This document shows, in pieces, positions 16,741-60,719 of a stretch of 64,000 nt of DNA (position 1 is its first letter; each line of letters begins with the position of its first letter). Origin of the DNA: Hoplostethus atlanticus (Eukaryota; Chordata; Actinopteri; Trachichthyiformes; Trachichthyidae); assembly GCA_034670405.1 (NCBI GenBank), contig JAXDDX010000042.1, positions 185,001-249,000 of the forward strand, in the 5' to 3' direction. Made by a program: the position numbers and the translations under genes. The notes under the pieces are model-generated. The model worked only from the letters and a program-made list of their open reading frames with translations, had not been told where the DNA came from and did not search any database.

Positions 16741-16966
16741 AAAAGGGCATTAAGTAATCTATGAACTTTGGCAACCTCTATCGGTGTTCAGTAGGAATTA
16801 CATCAGTAGAATTGATCTACACAATAAAGTCACACTTTCGCCACAGAGACGAGGATCGGCAGCTCATCCTTGAGTCATCGGTATCGATCAACAACCTCAT
16901 CGACCCCCTGCTGATACACCATGGCCAGTTTGTGCTCTGGACCAGTGAAAATCCTTCTTATTGCCA
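16741..16966. mobile_element. MITE copy A in ptges2 3' flank
   Basis: It begins AAAAGGGCATTAAGTAATC and ends with a TTATTGC-type inverted end. It shares internal phrases with 48153-48396 and 58906-59353, including ATCTATGA, a GACCTCTA-like phrase and AATAAAGTCACA. The AATAAA at 16823-16828 could act as a polyadenylation signal for ptges2. Confidence 0.7.
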
Positions 16967-17533
16967 CTGTAATGCTTGTAAACAGGGTTGCTATCATTCA
17001 GATCATTTCCAGGCCTTGAGAGGTTTTAGAACAGGACAAAACTATTCAGTCCTGATGACTCATCGTCTTGAAAACCAACTAAAATCTTCTAATCCAGGCA
17101 GGAATTTATCGGGAAAGTTTCTAAGTGTGTAGGAGCTCACAACAGGTTCACACCAGTTTGCTCTTCATCCTGTTCTCCTGTCAGCAGTCACTCAGTTTCA
17201 GTATCATCAAACTTCCATTTTTCCATTTGATCTGAAACATTCAGGACACGATTCGTTATTTCATCAGGATGCACTTCCAGATGACCTGTTTTCCTTCCAC
17301 GCTGCTGTTGCCGTCGGGTTTCCTTTTATTTATTACAGGTGATCGTCTGTAGTCAGGATGTGTCCGGCAGTGAGAAATGGAAGGACGGTGGGCTGAGTGT
17401 CGGTGTTCTCTCGGGGTAAATAAATAAACTGGTGCTCTACCGGTTTGGATCTTATGCACACTGTCAGCTTCAGATCAGTTTCTGAATTGATTGTATTGAA
17501 ACTTTGTTCATGTGCGTACGTGTACAAAAGTAG

Positions 17534-17539
17534 AATAAA
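17534..17539 (+). other. candidate ptges2 polyadenylation signal
   Basis: An AATAAA lies about 1.2 kb after the ptges2 stop codon. It competes with the AATAAA inside MITE copy A at 16823. Which one is used cannot be decided from sequence. Confidence 0.4.
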
Positions 17540-17559
17540 GTACGAAACCTTTGTTGTGT

Positions 17560-18224
17560 GTATTATTGCTGATCTTGTCCCACATAAACAAAAGGTTAAC
17601 TCTCTAGGAGGACGGAGACGAGACTGAGAAAGTGTCTTAAACCATGTTGGCTAAATTCAAGACCTTAAATGGTCTTCAAAATGTGGTTTCTTGGTGTGAT
17701 GTTCATCTGGTGAGAAATGAACCCAGGAGTCTGATTGGTTGACGTTTTGTTTCTTCAGTTATGAAATTGGTCTTCTATTCCGTTCTAACATTAAAAAGTC
17801 TGTAATACAAGTTGATGAAACCTGCAGACGCCCCGGTGTTGCTCAAAGAGAGATCCGAGACACTAAACTAAAAGTTAAAAGCCTTAAAACGACTCCAACA
17901 CGTTTCAGCTGTCCTTCATTCAGTTTGGTGATGAAGACCGCAGCATGGCCGGAACGCGGTGGGCCTGTTGACCTCCGCCAAGGTCAACCTCTGACCTTTA
18001 AGACCTGGGAAGTACCGAAGCGATATCCCATGTTTCTATTGAACTCTGATATTGTAAAATACCTAGGGAACGTCTTCTTGATCCTTATGATGACCCAGAG
18101 CTGTTTTGTTTAAGACCCCAACCTTTGCAACAACATGCTGGTCTGGGATCAGATCCCAGCAGAGCCCTTTAAAACACGATAATGGATTCAAGTTATTAAG
18201 GAGAGTGAAGTAAACTGGTGCTGA
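17560..18224. other. convergent intergenic stretch ptges2/gle1
   Basis: It lies between the candidate 3' ends of ptges2 and gle1. No gene or RNA was recognised. Confidence 0.45.
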
Positions 18225-18229
18225 AGGGT

Positions 18230-18235
18230 TTTATT
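18230..18235 (-). other. candidate gle1 polyadenylation signal
   Basis: TTTATT on the plus strand is AATAAA for the minus-strand gle1 transcript, giving a 3' UTR of about 1.1 kb after the stop at 19340-19342. Confidence 0.45.
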
Positions 18236-19339
18236 TCAGACTGTAGTCAGCGATGCCTCGTCACATCAGAGGTTTCACATTTCATTTACAGACATTTGTG
18301 CAGCTCTTGCATTTTACAGTCCTACTGACATTTATACACCTGGATTGTATTCAGACAGACAGTACATCCATCTGAAGAAGCTGCTCTTGCAAAATGATTG
18401 CTGGCGTGAAAGCAAAGCACATTCAGGCTCAGGACTGAAGCGTTGAGTCTGTTTTAGAAATACTGACCGACCGCATTAGTCCTAAAGGGATATGAAGCAG
18501 TTTGGGAATGAAACCCTTAACATGTCTCACCTCCTGGGTAACTTCATCAGTAGTACTTTAGTGACAGTTCATCAAAAAAATACATTATATTAAAAAAAAA
18601 AAAAACCCATAAATAGTGACGTTGCAAGTCATTTTATAAAGTATACCCAGCGAACTGACAGCAAACTGACCCAACACTCAAAACTGAACAAACTCTCAGG
18701 TAAACAGCTTCTTCCTGGAGTCTCTACAACAGAGTAAAGGTCAAACTGAAACGTTCCTATACGTCCTCAACGAAGTGGGAAAGAATAAAATTGGCTTTGG
18801 TGGATTCTGTTTGCATGTAAGAACATTTATATTGTAAAGCTGAAACTCATGAGTGCGTTACAGGCAGGAGCGAGTGGTGAGGAAACCCAGCAAGCATTTA
18901 GACGGTGAGCAGACGTAAACACGGCGCCGAGTTGAGACGACGTCCGCAGGACCTCAACATCTTCGTTTCCAGAGCTGATCTTCATTTTTACGGTGTCACA
19001 TGATGTTGTCCGTTGGGGTTAAACTGCCTCCTGCACATCGGCCGTCCGTCCACATGCTTGCTGGGTGGCTTCCTCCGAGATGTTCAGTGAATGAAACCAG
19101 GGCAGGAAACTGACTCGTATTCCACCAACCACAGCGGCCTGTTCATCAACCAATCAAGATTCATCGACCACTCCCTCTGTCTTCCCAGCCTCCTAGACTT
19201 TTTCAATAGAATCGGATCTCCAAGTGATGGCTGAACGTCACGGCGTCTGGTGGTCGTTTCCCACCCTGAACAAGCGTCATGCAGCCTTCGGCCTTGTGCA
19301 GCACTGAGCGGCAGCGATTCCCCGTGGCTCCGCCCTCCA

Positions 19340-25785
<6,446 letters not shown>

Positions 25786-26890
25786 GACGGCGGGATAGAT
25801 AGCCAAGCCCAAACTTTTAAAAAAGCTAACCAAAACGTTAAGCTAACTTTTGAAGCTTTGGACTGTGTTCCATTAAATACAATCCGACGAAAGACTTGCC
25901 TGCTGTCTGGGCGCTCTTATGGTTCCGGCTATGCAGTTCCCACCCGGTTCCCACACCGCCATGAGCTGTTTGGTTCTTAGTTTCAGAAATTATCTCGGCG
26001 GTATTGAACTGCACACTAACTACTAGTTGGAAGCTAGGGAATAACCCACTATGATTTCACTTTCGAAAACAATCCCTTAATCTCTGGTGGCTCGACTACC
26101 ACCACGAGCCCCTGCATGTCCCGTTCTCTTGTAGAGAACATAACCCCAAATTCAGGGAATTTAATAATGATTTGTTTATCGGAAAACGATTGACACGTGT
26201 CAAAAAGAGCCACAGGGACATTCTGCATACAAGAGTCTCACTAAACCGTCCTTACTTTAAATTAAATCTCAATTTTTAGAGCTGGTTCAGCGACCGCTGC
26301 CGGCCTCCGATGTGTATTTTGGTGCAAGATTGTAACCAATTCTAGAGCTTGAGCTCTAATAGGAATGAGTGCTGCTTCGTTTGCCGACTTGAAGATTTGA
26401 TCCTAAAGATTTATAAAATGTCTTAAATGTTCTACGACCATCAAGGAAATATGATTTCATATTTCATTTTTTAAAAAGGAGTCTATGGGGATTTACTGTG
26501 TATCTGGTAGTCGATGGTGAGATTATGCTGACTTCATCGTATTTGATGGTATTTTTTGATCTCCTATGGTATCACTATACAAAATTCCTATACGATCTTA
26601 TATGTTTGTTGTGGTATACCCTTCTCAAATTTATTTTAGGTTCACCACAGCTCTTTTTTACTAAGAGTACTGACAACAGATTTATATTCATTTCATTATA
26701 GATCAGTTAATTAAAAGCAAAACGCTGTTTTATAATATCTATATATTCTACCAAAACAAAACAGAGAAATTTGCTCAAATGTGAATGTGAGCTTCTTCTC
26801 CTGTTCAGAGACAGAAAAGATGAATTTGCACACAAAAAAAAAGACTGAAATCAGAATCAAGAACTGGACATGAATTGTCTTGGTCACATT
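25786..26890. other. gle1 promoter side and odf2 3' side
   Basis: No coding exon was found in this 1.1 kb. The first hundred or so bases upstream of the gle1 ATG (25785) should hold its 5' UTR and promoter; the part near 26.9 kb is the odf2 3' end. GCTAGC/GCTAAC motifs are dense around 25620-25690 and 25830. The remainder is AT-rich and featureless. Confidence 0.45.
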
Positions 26891-26900
26891 GGTAAAACCA

Positions 26901-26906
26901 TTTATT
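26901..26906 (-). other. candidate odf2 polyadenylation signal
   Basis: TTTATT on the plus strand gives AATAAA on the minus strand about 130 bases after the odf2 stop codon. Confidence 0.5.
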
Positions 26907-27033
26907 CCAAAGAGCTTAAATAAAAATAAAATGAAAACATTCTCACTGATCAGTTTCAGAAATATGTAGCCATTTAAAAGGGATAAATCCCTCTTGCAGG
27001 TCTATTACAGTGCTTTGTGTGTGCATTTTGTAG

Positions 27034-37215
<10,182 letters not shown>

Positions 37216-38066
37216 TCTTCAGCAACGTAAATGCGAAAATAAAACAGCACTTAGGCCGAATAAAACCCTATCAAGCAAACATTAAAACGAATGCCTCAAT
37301 ATTAGTTTGCTAAATTACATACATGAGAGGGATGTACACAAATAACGACTGTTCCCGAGGCATTTTGTGTGGAGACGGTTGTTTGGATCAAGAGGCGGCC
37401 TCTGATTGGCTCGTTTGTAACAGCTCGTTCTGTGATTGGAGGAAATTCGTTTTTGACATGCGTTGCCAGTAGTAACAGACAACAGGTAACGTTTACGCCC
37501 ACATAGTCCGTTTGTCCTATCAAATATTTCTCGTAGTTTAGCTGGAGTCCATTCATCAACTTTAGATCGTTTCTCTCTGTCTGGTTTTGTCCTTTTTATA
37601 AAAAATAACAAAAGAGTGAACAATTAAACATATCATAGCCAGTGTATGATCACATGGTATACATACGGTTACGCAAAAAACGTTTTGTACCAACTTTGAA
37701 TGTCTAAATTGTTATTCTACTGTGAGAAGAGGCAATAATACTAATATTTTGAATGTGCGTAGTTCATAAAGGAAATGGTTGAGGTGACCGCGCTTCCTGT
37801 TTGTCTCTACTTCCGGTTACTTCATCTTCGCCCCAAGAGTTATTGTTTACTTCACTAATCACTATACAGTAATTTCGTACAACTTAGTACGTGCTGGCTA
37901 AATTCAGTTTGCCAAGCTTATCTATTTTCGATCGGTATCTGATAAGAACCAGACAACCAAATATTGATAGATGTTCGTCCGATGCACCGCCTCTGATCGG
38001 GCGAGTAGCTAAAAACAAAGTAGCTAAGCTAGCTAGTTTCCTGTCAGGCTTCCATGTGCGTGAAGT
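37216..38066. promoter_or_regulatory. shared divergent promoter odf2 / CULT gene
   Basis: The start codons of odf2 (minus) and the CULT gene (plus) face away from each other with 851 bases between. The middle contains an ETS-type motif, CTTCCGG (about 37808-37815), and nearby CTTCCTG, common in bidirectional promoters. GCTAGC motifs occur at 38020-38036. Transcription starts are not visible. Confidence 0.5.
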
Positions 38067-38960
38067 ATGAGAGCCACACTGAGCCTGCGGCTACTACTAA
38101 AACAGCTGGAGAGACTAATGCCATGTCTTTCCTTTATATTCCTGTTTTATCCTACATACCAGCCCAGTGAGGCCTGTGCCGCTGCGGAGGGCGGAGCCGA
38201 CACCTTCATACTTTGCAGGGCATGTGGGCACGAGTTGGCGAGCGAAAGAGACATCCACTTTGTCCCCAGCAGGCAAGCGCTCTCTAACCGGAATGACACG
38301 CTGATCGGGGACAGACGAGTTAATGTCCAACTTTTTGAAAACCTCCATGGACATCAGTTTGAGGTTATAACGTTCAGAAAAGCAGACGTTACCAAGCATT
38401 GGCCGGCAGACAAGCACTTCTCTTGGTTTCCTGGGTATTCATGGACGGTGGCCACTTGCCCTCGATGTAAAACACATTTAGGTGGGTAGGAGCCAGGACA
38501 CTATACAGACGTCCATCTTAAGTCATTTAGGTTCATGTTCAGCCTTGAAAACAGTTTAAGAAAATAAGTGCCATTTTGTCAGTTGGGTTCAGTATCTTGA
38601 AACAAGGTAGAATTAATACGGGTCACTACTAGAATCAAGGAAATCAGTTGATTCAAGTAAAGTTTTGAAACATTGATTTTCATTAAAAATAAGTTAAATT
38701 GTGTCTCCTTGCTGGCACTTTCCCCACTTGTTTCAAGTACAAAAAATGTGTTAGGTTTATATTATCTTGAGGTATACACTAATATCTTCATGTTCCCCTC
38801 TTTAGGTTGGGCCTTCCAACCCAGTGACTGGCCAGACACAATCACAAACACCAAGTTTGAGGAATCAGAGAAGACGTTCTTGGCCTTAATCACCCATCGG
38901 CTGTTAAGAGAAGACTTTGCATCAAGTCTGCTTATGACTCCAAAATCATTCATGAGCTGA
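38067..38960 (+). CDS. secreted-type CULT (cereblon-like) domain protein
   Basis: Two coding exons, 38067-38481 and 38806-38960, join in phase to 189 aa. A signal-peptide-like N-terminus lies at residues 18-37 (MPCLSFIFLFY then ...SEACA); the second Met (codon at 38118) gives a cleaner signal peptide than the first. A CULT domain follows: zinc ligands Cys50 and Cys53 (CRACGHE) and Cys131 and Cys134 (CPRCKTH), and tryptophans Trp120, Trp126 and Trp140 in FSWFPGYSWTVATC and HLGW. In human cereblon Trp380, Trp386 and Trp400 form the thalidomide-binding cage; spacing here (6 and 14) is identical. No Lon-like or DDB1-binding region is present, so this is not cereblon itself. Secreted single-domain CULT proteins are a known but poorly characterised family. 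A natural ligand is unknown. The gene is head-to-head with odf2 and convergent with set. Confidence 0.88.
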
Positions 38961-39008
38961 TCGACCTTGGCTGTACAAAGTTCATTTTTACCCAGATGTC
39001 TGCTAGTG

Positions 39009-39132
39009 ACACTTACACACGACGACACAAAATTTAAAATGATGCCACTTTCAGGACTAGGTAACTTAAATCCTTGGTTTGACATGGTGTTAAAAGATGC
39101 CTGCTACCTAAATGTTTGTCCTTCATAATAAA
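39009..39132 (+). other. CULT gene 3' UTR with AATAAA
   Basis: The UTR contains the segment duplicated at 36577-36670 and an AATAAA at 39127-39132, about 170 bases after the stop. Confidence 0.6.
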
Positions 39133-39358
39133 AGTTTGTATACCTACTTAGTTTGAAGACTCCCACACATGTATACACAGTAAGTTTTATTGTAACAAAG
39201 CAAGTTGTACACCTCAAATTTTAAACAGTTTCTTTTTCCCCCCAGCGGAAAAGGAAAGGGTGATTAAATGTAAATTCCATGAGATAACAGGTCATTTTTT
39301 TCCCATGAAGCAGTGGGGGCCAAAATTTACAAGCTTGTTTTTTTTCTCATTTTGTTCT

Positions 39359-40026
39359 CTTTATTAAAAATGTCATTTCAAATCTTATGGATATCTGTAA
39401 AACAATACAATGAAAAAAAAAATCCCATAGAAATGGTGTCAAAATAACCACTCTCCCGGGTAACCAACATACTCCCTGCCCCACCCCACCCCACCCTACC
39501 TTATCCCCCCCCCTAAACATTACAAGTGAAAGGAATGAGCTGGTACTCGTTAACCACATAGGGGAAAAATAACAGTTTTGTTTTTTTGTTTTTTTCAAGG
39601 GATCAACTCCCCAACAGAAGAAAATAATATATGGGAAAAAAATGGAGGTCTGCTAGCGCTAGGTCACTACACCATGGCTTTAGTTAATTTACCACACAAC
39701 CTTTAACAGGAGTAAATCTGTAAATTGTCTCTTCAAAATTCTACTCAGGATGCCGTGCTGATTCTATTTTTTGTACTTTTTTATTATTTTGAGATGATTT
39801 TGGGGATGGTACTCACAATTCAGGGCAAAGTGCCATTGGCTTTAGATGAGTCAAAGGAGAACATAACATGGCACCAACAGGTGAGAGGCTTCAGAATGGA
39901 GGATGAAGCACGCACACACACGAGAAAAAAACAACAAAAAAAACAAAAAAAACTTTGCTCCCGATCATGGGTGGAAAAACCAAACAGGGAATAGAAGGTT
40001 GAGGGTCTGGTAGATAATGTCATTTC
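39359..40026 (-). other. set 3' UTR
   Basis: The stretch runs from the set stop codon to a minus-strand AATAAA (plus TTTATT at 39359-39364). It is AT-rich except for a C-rich block at 39478-39513, which is G-rich in the set mRNA. Open frames here (for example the plus-strand frame from 39725) have no protein character. Confidence 0.55.
39478..39513 (-). other. G-quadruplex-like motif in set 3' UTR
   Basis: On the minus strand there are consecutive runs of three to nine G with one- to six-base loops, including GGGTGGGGTGGGGTGGGG. The sense-strand location means it would be in the RNA. Confidence 0.7.
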
Positions 40027-43399
<3,373 letters not shown>

Positions 43400-45264
43400 G
43401 TTTTCGCAAGCTGGGGGAAATTACAGACGCGCGAGAGAATAGCTGGTAAATTTGAATCGTGTTTCTCCTTGAACAGGAGAACGTTAATTCGGCGTAAAGT
43501 TCAGCGTGCAGAAGCCAACAACGTGCTGCTTTCCACACAATGTAGCTGCTGAGGAGCGAGGAAGTCACAGCAAGCACCGCTCACGCGCTCCTTTCATTAC
43601 GAACGCGCCTCGCCGAATAGAGCAGAGACGAGCTCCGCCTCTCAAAATAGGTCTCCCTACGCCGCTGCAAATTGCTGATTTCAGATAGCCTCTATAAAAA
43701 AAATTTAGAACAAAAATGAAATAAGAGTCGAATTGTTTTATAGAACCACCCCGTCGGTTATTTACGATTTATTTATGGCCAAATATTGAGTTAATTCAGG
43801 CCAGGCCAAACGTTCAGTTGGACCGACTCGCACTTGCGCACTTTAAAAAGATGCTGAATGTCAGTTGAAGTAGGACCCGAGTCAGTACAAATTAGCCCAA
43901 AAGTCACAGTTTGGCCCTAGCTAATTATTTGTTGTAGACGAGAAAATATTTAGAAAAAAACATAGACGCTTAGTTCAAGCCACATCTAATGGCTGACGTT
44001 CTCCTCCAGCAGTTCCACAAACAAAGCTATGTCTAATTGACTGTCGTAGATCAGCCTATGGGAGAAACCAGGAGCTTAGTTTACGTCTAGAACCTAATTA
44101 AGATTAGTGCACGTATAGAAAATGAAGTATAATGTATTGAAGCGTGTCCCCGCAGCGTCCTTCCATGTCTGCTTCCTCCTTGCTCCACCTAACCTGACAT
44201 TGTTATTTTAATGTCTTTCACCTTGAGCTCGTCCATCCGTGCAAGGGCAACACAGGTGACAGATAAAAGCTTTCACGCATGCAAGTTTTGATTTTGTTCG
44301 CTTGGTAAACCTGGACGCTGCCACTGCACCTCCTATACTCTGTATTATGTTCACAACATCAGCTGCTGTTTGCTCCCCTCTGCACGAGGAGCAGCAGTTT
44401 GACTACCTCCAGCTTTTGATTAATGTCCCCGGCACCCCTCCGTGCTCGGGCAGGTTGAGCAAAGCTCTTAAGCTGCGGTTTGCTTTCTGCTTGTCCCGAA
44501 GAGAGCAGCCCTGCGTTTGTCTTTGGTTGGTGACAGCAGAGGAGCATGTGGTCCTGCACTGGCCAATGCTGAGCCCAGAGCAGGCGATCAGCACTGTCAG
44601 ACTAGCAGCAGTGTTGGCACCGAAAGGAACTCTGCCATCCCCTGCAGAAAGCCCCAAAAAAGAAAAGCAGAGGGAGAGATTTGGTTACAGAGCGGAGGAC
44701 GAGGATGCAGGAGGAACGGGATATTGCAGAACAGGCTGCAGGGAGGCAAAAACAAACAGGAGGACAGGCTGTATGATCCAGTTCACAAGATGTAGAGCTG
44801 CATAAGGGGAGCCCTCAGTCAGCCTGTGTGTGTGTGTGTGTGTGAGTGCACCATTACATCAGGGGACTTGTTGTGTTTCAAGGATAGTGAAGGTGGAGAG
44901 GCGCAACCTGAGAAGTCCTCCAGAGGATGACAGATTAGTCCTTATTCAGCACGGAGCGAGGACCACCCTGAGGTTAGTGAAGCGCTCACTCATACTGCTT
45001 CCACTTCTCTCACCTTCTCTTGGGCACTTGCATTTGTTTCTTTCCCCCCAGAGAGGTGACCAGTGTGTGCACATAAACCAGCCCTGCCATTAACCATCAT
45101 GCTCTGCTGCTTGTTATAAACATGATCTTATTCATCAGTGCTGTTTTGAACATAACCCCCCCACACACAAACACACCATCCCTCCCTCCTCTAAGTTGAC
45201 CTATACAGGAACACCACAGTGATGAAGTGGAGCTTGTTGTCTCTGATGTGATGTTGTTATCCAG
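43400..45264. other. set/pkn3 divergent intergenic region
   Basis: The set 5' end (43399) faces pkn3 here. The first 250 bases are CpG-rich and probably hold the set promoter. The N-terminal pkn3 exons (first HR1 repeat and the beginning of the second) should lie in this stretch or be absent, but I could not identify them. A plus-strand open frame of 167 codons at 44302-44805 and an open stretch near 44884-44981 with splice-like edges show no HR1 similarity. Confidence 0.5.
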
Positions 45265-58693
<13,429 letters not shown>

Positions 58694-58905
58694 AAGACTG
58701 AAAAGACCAGGGTGGTAGATTACCACCAGCCACCCGACAAATGCTGGTAAATTTTTGTCTGTGGCTGGTAAGTTAGTCTAGGTAACCAGTTATCATTTGG
58801 AGGTCCTGTTCTGTTCAATCCCCCTGTGGGCTGGTGAAATAGTGAAAGTGACTAGTGATTTTTTTCTTTATTTACCAGCCCCTGTGGCCAGTGGATAAAA
58901 AACTT

Positions 58906-59353
58906 AAAGGGGCATTAAGTGATCTATGACTATCGACCTCTAGTAGTTCGACTTGTCCCACCCCTTGAGCTATGGTGGCCTGTAATTAACAAACAATAAA
59001 GTCACATTTTCCCAATGTAGAGTAAGCTAGCTAGTTAAAATCAAAACAAACGTCTAGTCAAGAAGTAATATATCACCATGCTGTTTTGTTCTGTTGGCTT
59101 GGGAACAAGGCTTGTTAGCTTGAAAGCTGAAATGTCGCTCGTAGCACCGTCCTCCATCGCTGAGAGGATGGGAGTCTTTAATGGGTGGGGAGTTTCGTAC
59201 GGGCCGGAAAGTGACTTTTGGAAGACAGAAATTTCAGCAGCTAGCCAAATAATTGTTGAGTCATTGGTACTGATCAATAACCCTATCAACCCCCAGATAT
59301 ATTATGGTCATTTTGTGGTATGGGGCGGTAAAAACCTTACTTATTGCACCTTT
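58906..59353. mobile_element. MITE copy C, longest copy, in pkn3 3' flank
   Basis: The ends are AAAGGGGCATTAAGTGATC and TACTTATTGCACCTTT, imperfect terminal inverted repeats; length is 448 bp. No transposase frame is present. It carries an AATAAA at 58995-59000, about 300 bases after the pkn3 stop codon. Confidence 0.8.
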
Positions 59354-59689
59354 TAGTTTCTTGCCCTGGTCTCGGCCTACAGGATTACAACAAACCAGAC
59401 AGTTCCCTGGGCAGTTGTGTAGCACCACCAACAGGAACGCTGCATACGTATCCATGGCTGATCACGCTGACTGTTTTAGTTGTCATCAAATCACCAATCA
59501 ACTAATCAGGCAGCATCTTTTACCAAGGAGTAAAGAAAAGTCAAGCCTTGCTCTGACCGGTCCAGTTTACTGTCCATCCACAGCGACATAGTGGGGTCTG
59601 AGTCCACCACCAAGAACTCCTTATTTTCAACATTTATCAAAAACGAAAGATATTTATGTTTGATAAATATAATTTGACTGAAATTGTAT

Positions 59690-60716
59690 TAGTCTTTCAT
59701 TTCATTTATTTTTCATTTCATTTATTTATTTATTGAATTGGGACAGTGCACATTAATCAACATATCAGCATTACACATCAATGTAAATGTGCCGGAATTA
59801 GCGCAATTGCTAAATTTCATCGTAGTCCCAAGGCAGGTACTCACAAAAACACGAAACAAACCTCACAATTACAAAAGACAAATTACAAACAGTATTACAA
59901 TAAAAAGTTACATACAGTAAAAAAGATAAAGTGCACAATGAACCGAAAGCCCCCGGGAACGGCACCAGAGGAGGAAACCGATATTATGTGTGGGTACATA
60001 ACTGGTTTGTTTTTAACCAATGTTTGAGATGGTGTTTAAATGTTAAATAGTTGTCCCAGTCCCTGATGTGTTCTGGTAACTTGTTCCAGGAAGTGCCTCT
60101 TACAGACACCACCATTTGACTGAATTTAGTCCTACGCCGAGGTACATTACAGTCTCCCTAGTTAGCGCTCTGGTATTGATCCCATTATTGTTTTTTTTCT
60201 GGATTAAATAATTTAACGGTGGGGGGGGGGGGCAAGCCCATTTAAAACTTTAAAAACAAGACAAACATCCATGAAGGTTTGGTAACTGTCCATGTTGAAA
60301 ATGTTAAACTTATTTATGATATTGCAATGATGGAAATGAAGAGGTTTCCTATCCAAAATTTTGACTGTCTTCTTGAAGAGAGACTTGATGGGTTTTAACG
60401 TGCTTGCTGTTGTATGTGACCAGGTTGTATAGCAGTAAGTTATGTGAGAAAATATCATAGCGTGCATATAAGCTTTGGCTGACTCAGAGGTGAGAAAAGG
60501 TCTTATATGCTGGAAGTTTGACAGGTTGAATTTAATAATATTTGAATTTTTTTTAACGTGTTCCTTAAATGTAAGACCACAATACACGTGGTTGTTTGCC
60601 CTCTGCTGGCTGACGGGAGAAAAACATACATAGTCTTTTTTATGTTGAGATGTAGACATGATCTTTGTTAAATGATGAAACAAAAGAGTTCTTGGTGGTG
60701 GACCTTTGGACGCCAC
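59690..60716 (-). mobile_element. LINE 3' fragment (reverse-transcriptase C-terminus)
   Basis: A minus-strand frame (60213-60716) reads KSLFKKTVKILDRKPLHFHH and DVCLVFKVLNGLAPP, and after a frame break continues (about 60030-60170) with RRTKFSQMVVSVRGTSWNKLP, the typical end of a fish non-LTR retrotransposon ORF2. The minus-strand 3' end reads TGCACTGTCCCAATTC then AATAAATAAATAAATG near 59735-59700. It is 5' truncated and broken; only the last sixth or so of an ORF2 is present. Confidence 0.8.
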
Positions 60717-60719
60717 TGT

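Noticed and set aside
38067..38960. Cereblon (crbn) itself
   Set aside because: Only a CULT domain with a signal-like N-terminus is present; the Lon-like and DDB1-binding parts are absent and the length is 189 aa instead of about 440.
39725..39994. 89-codon plus-strand frame
   Set aside because: It lies antisense in the set 3' UTR and has low-complexity Lys/Gln content.
44302..44805. 167-codon plus-strand open frame upstream of pkn3
   Set aside because: Composition is unlike HR1 or any family I know, and there are no convincing splice sites joining it to pkn3. It was considered as the missing pkn3 N-terminus and not accepted.
44884..44981. Candidate exon with AG before and GTTAGT after
   Set aside because: The translated frame has no HR1 pattern and does not join the next exon with sensible sequence.
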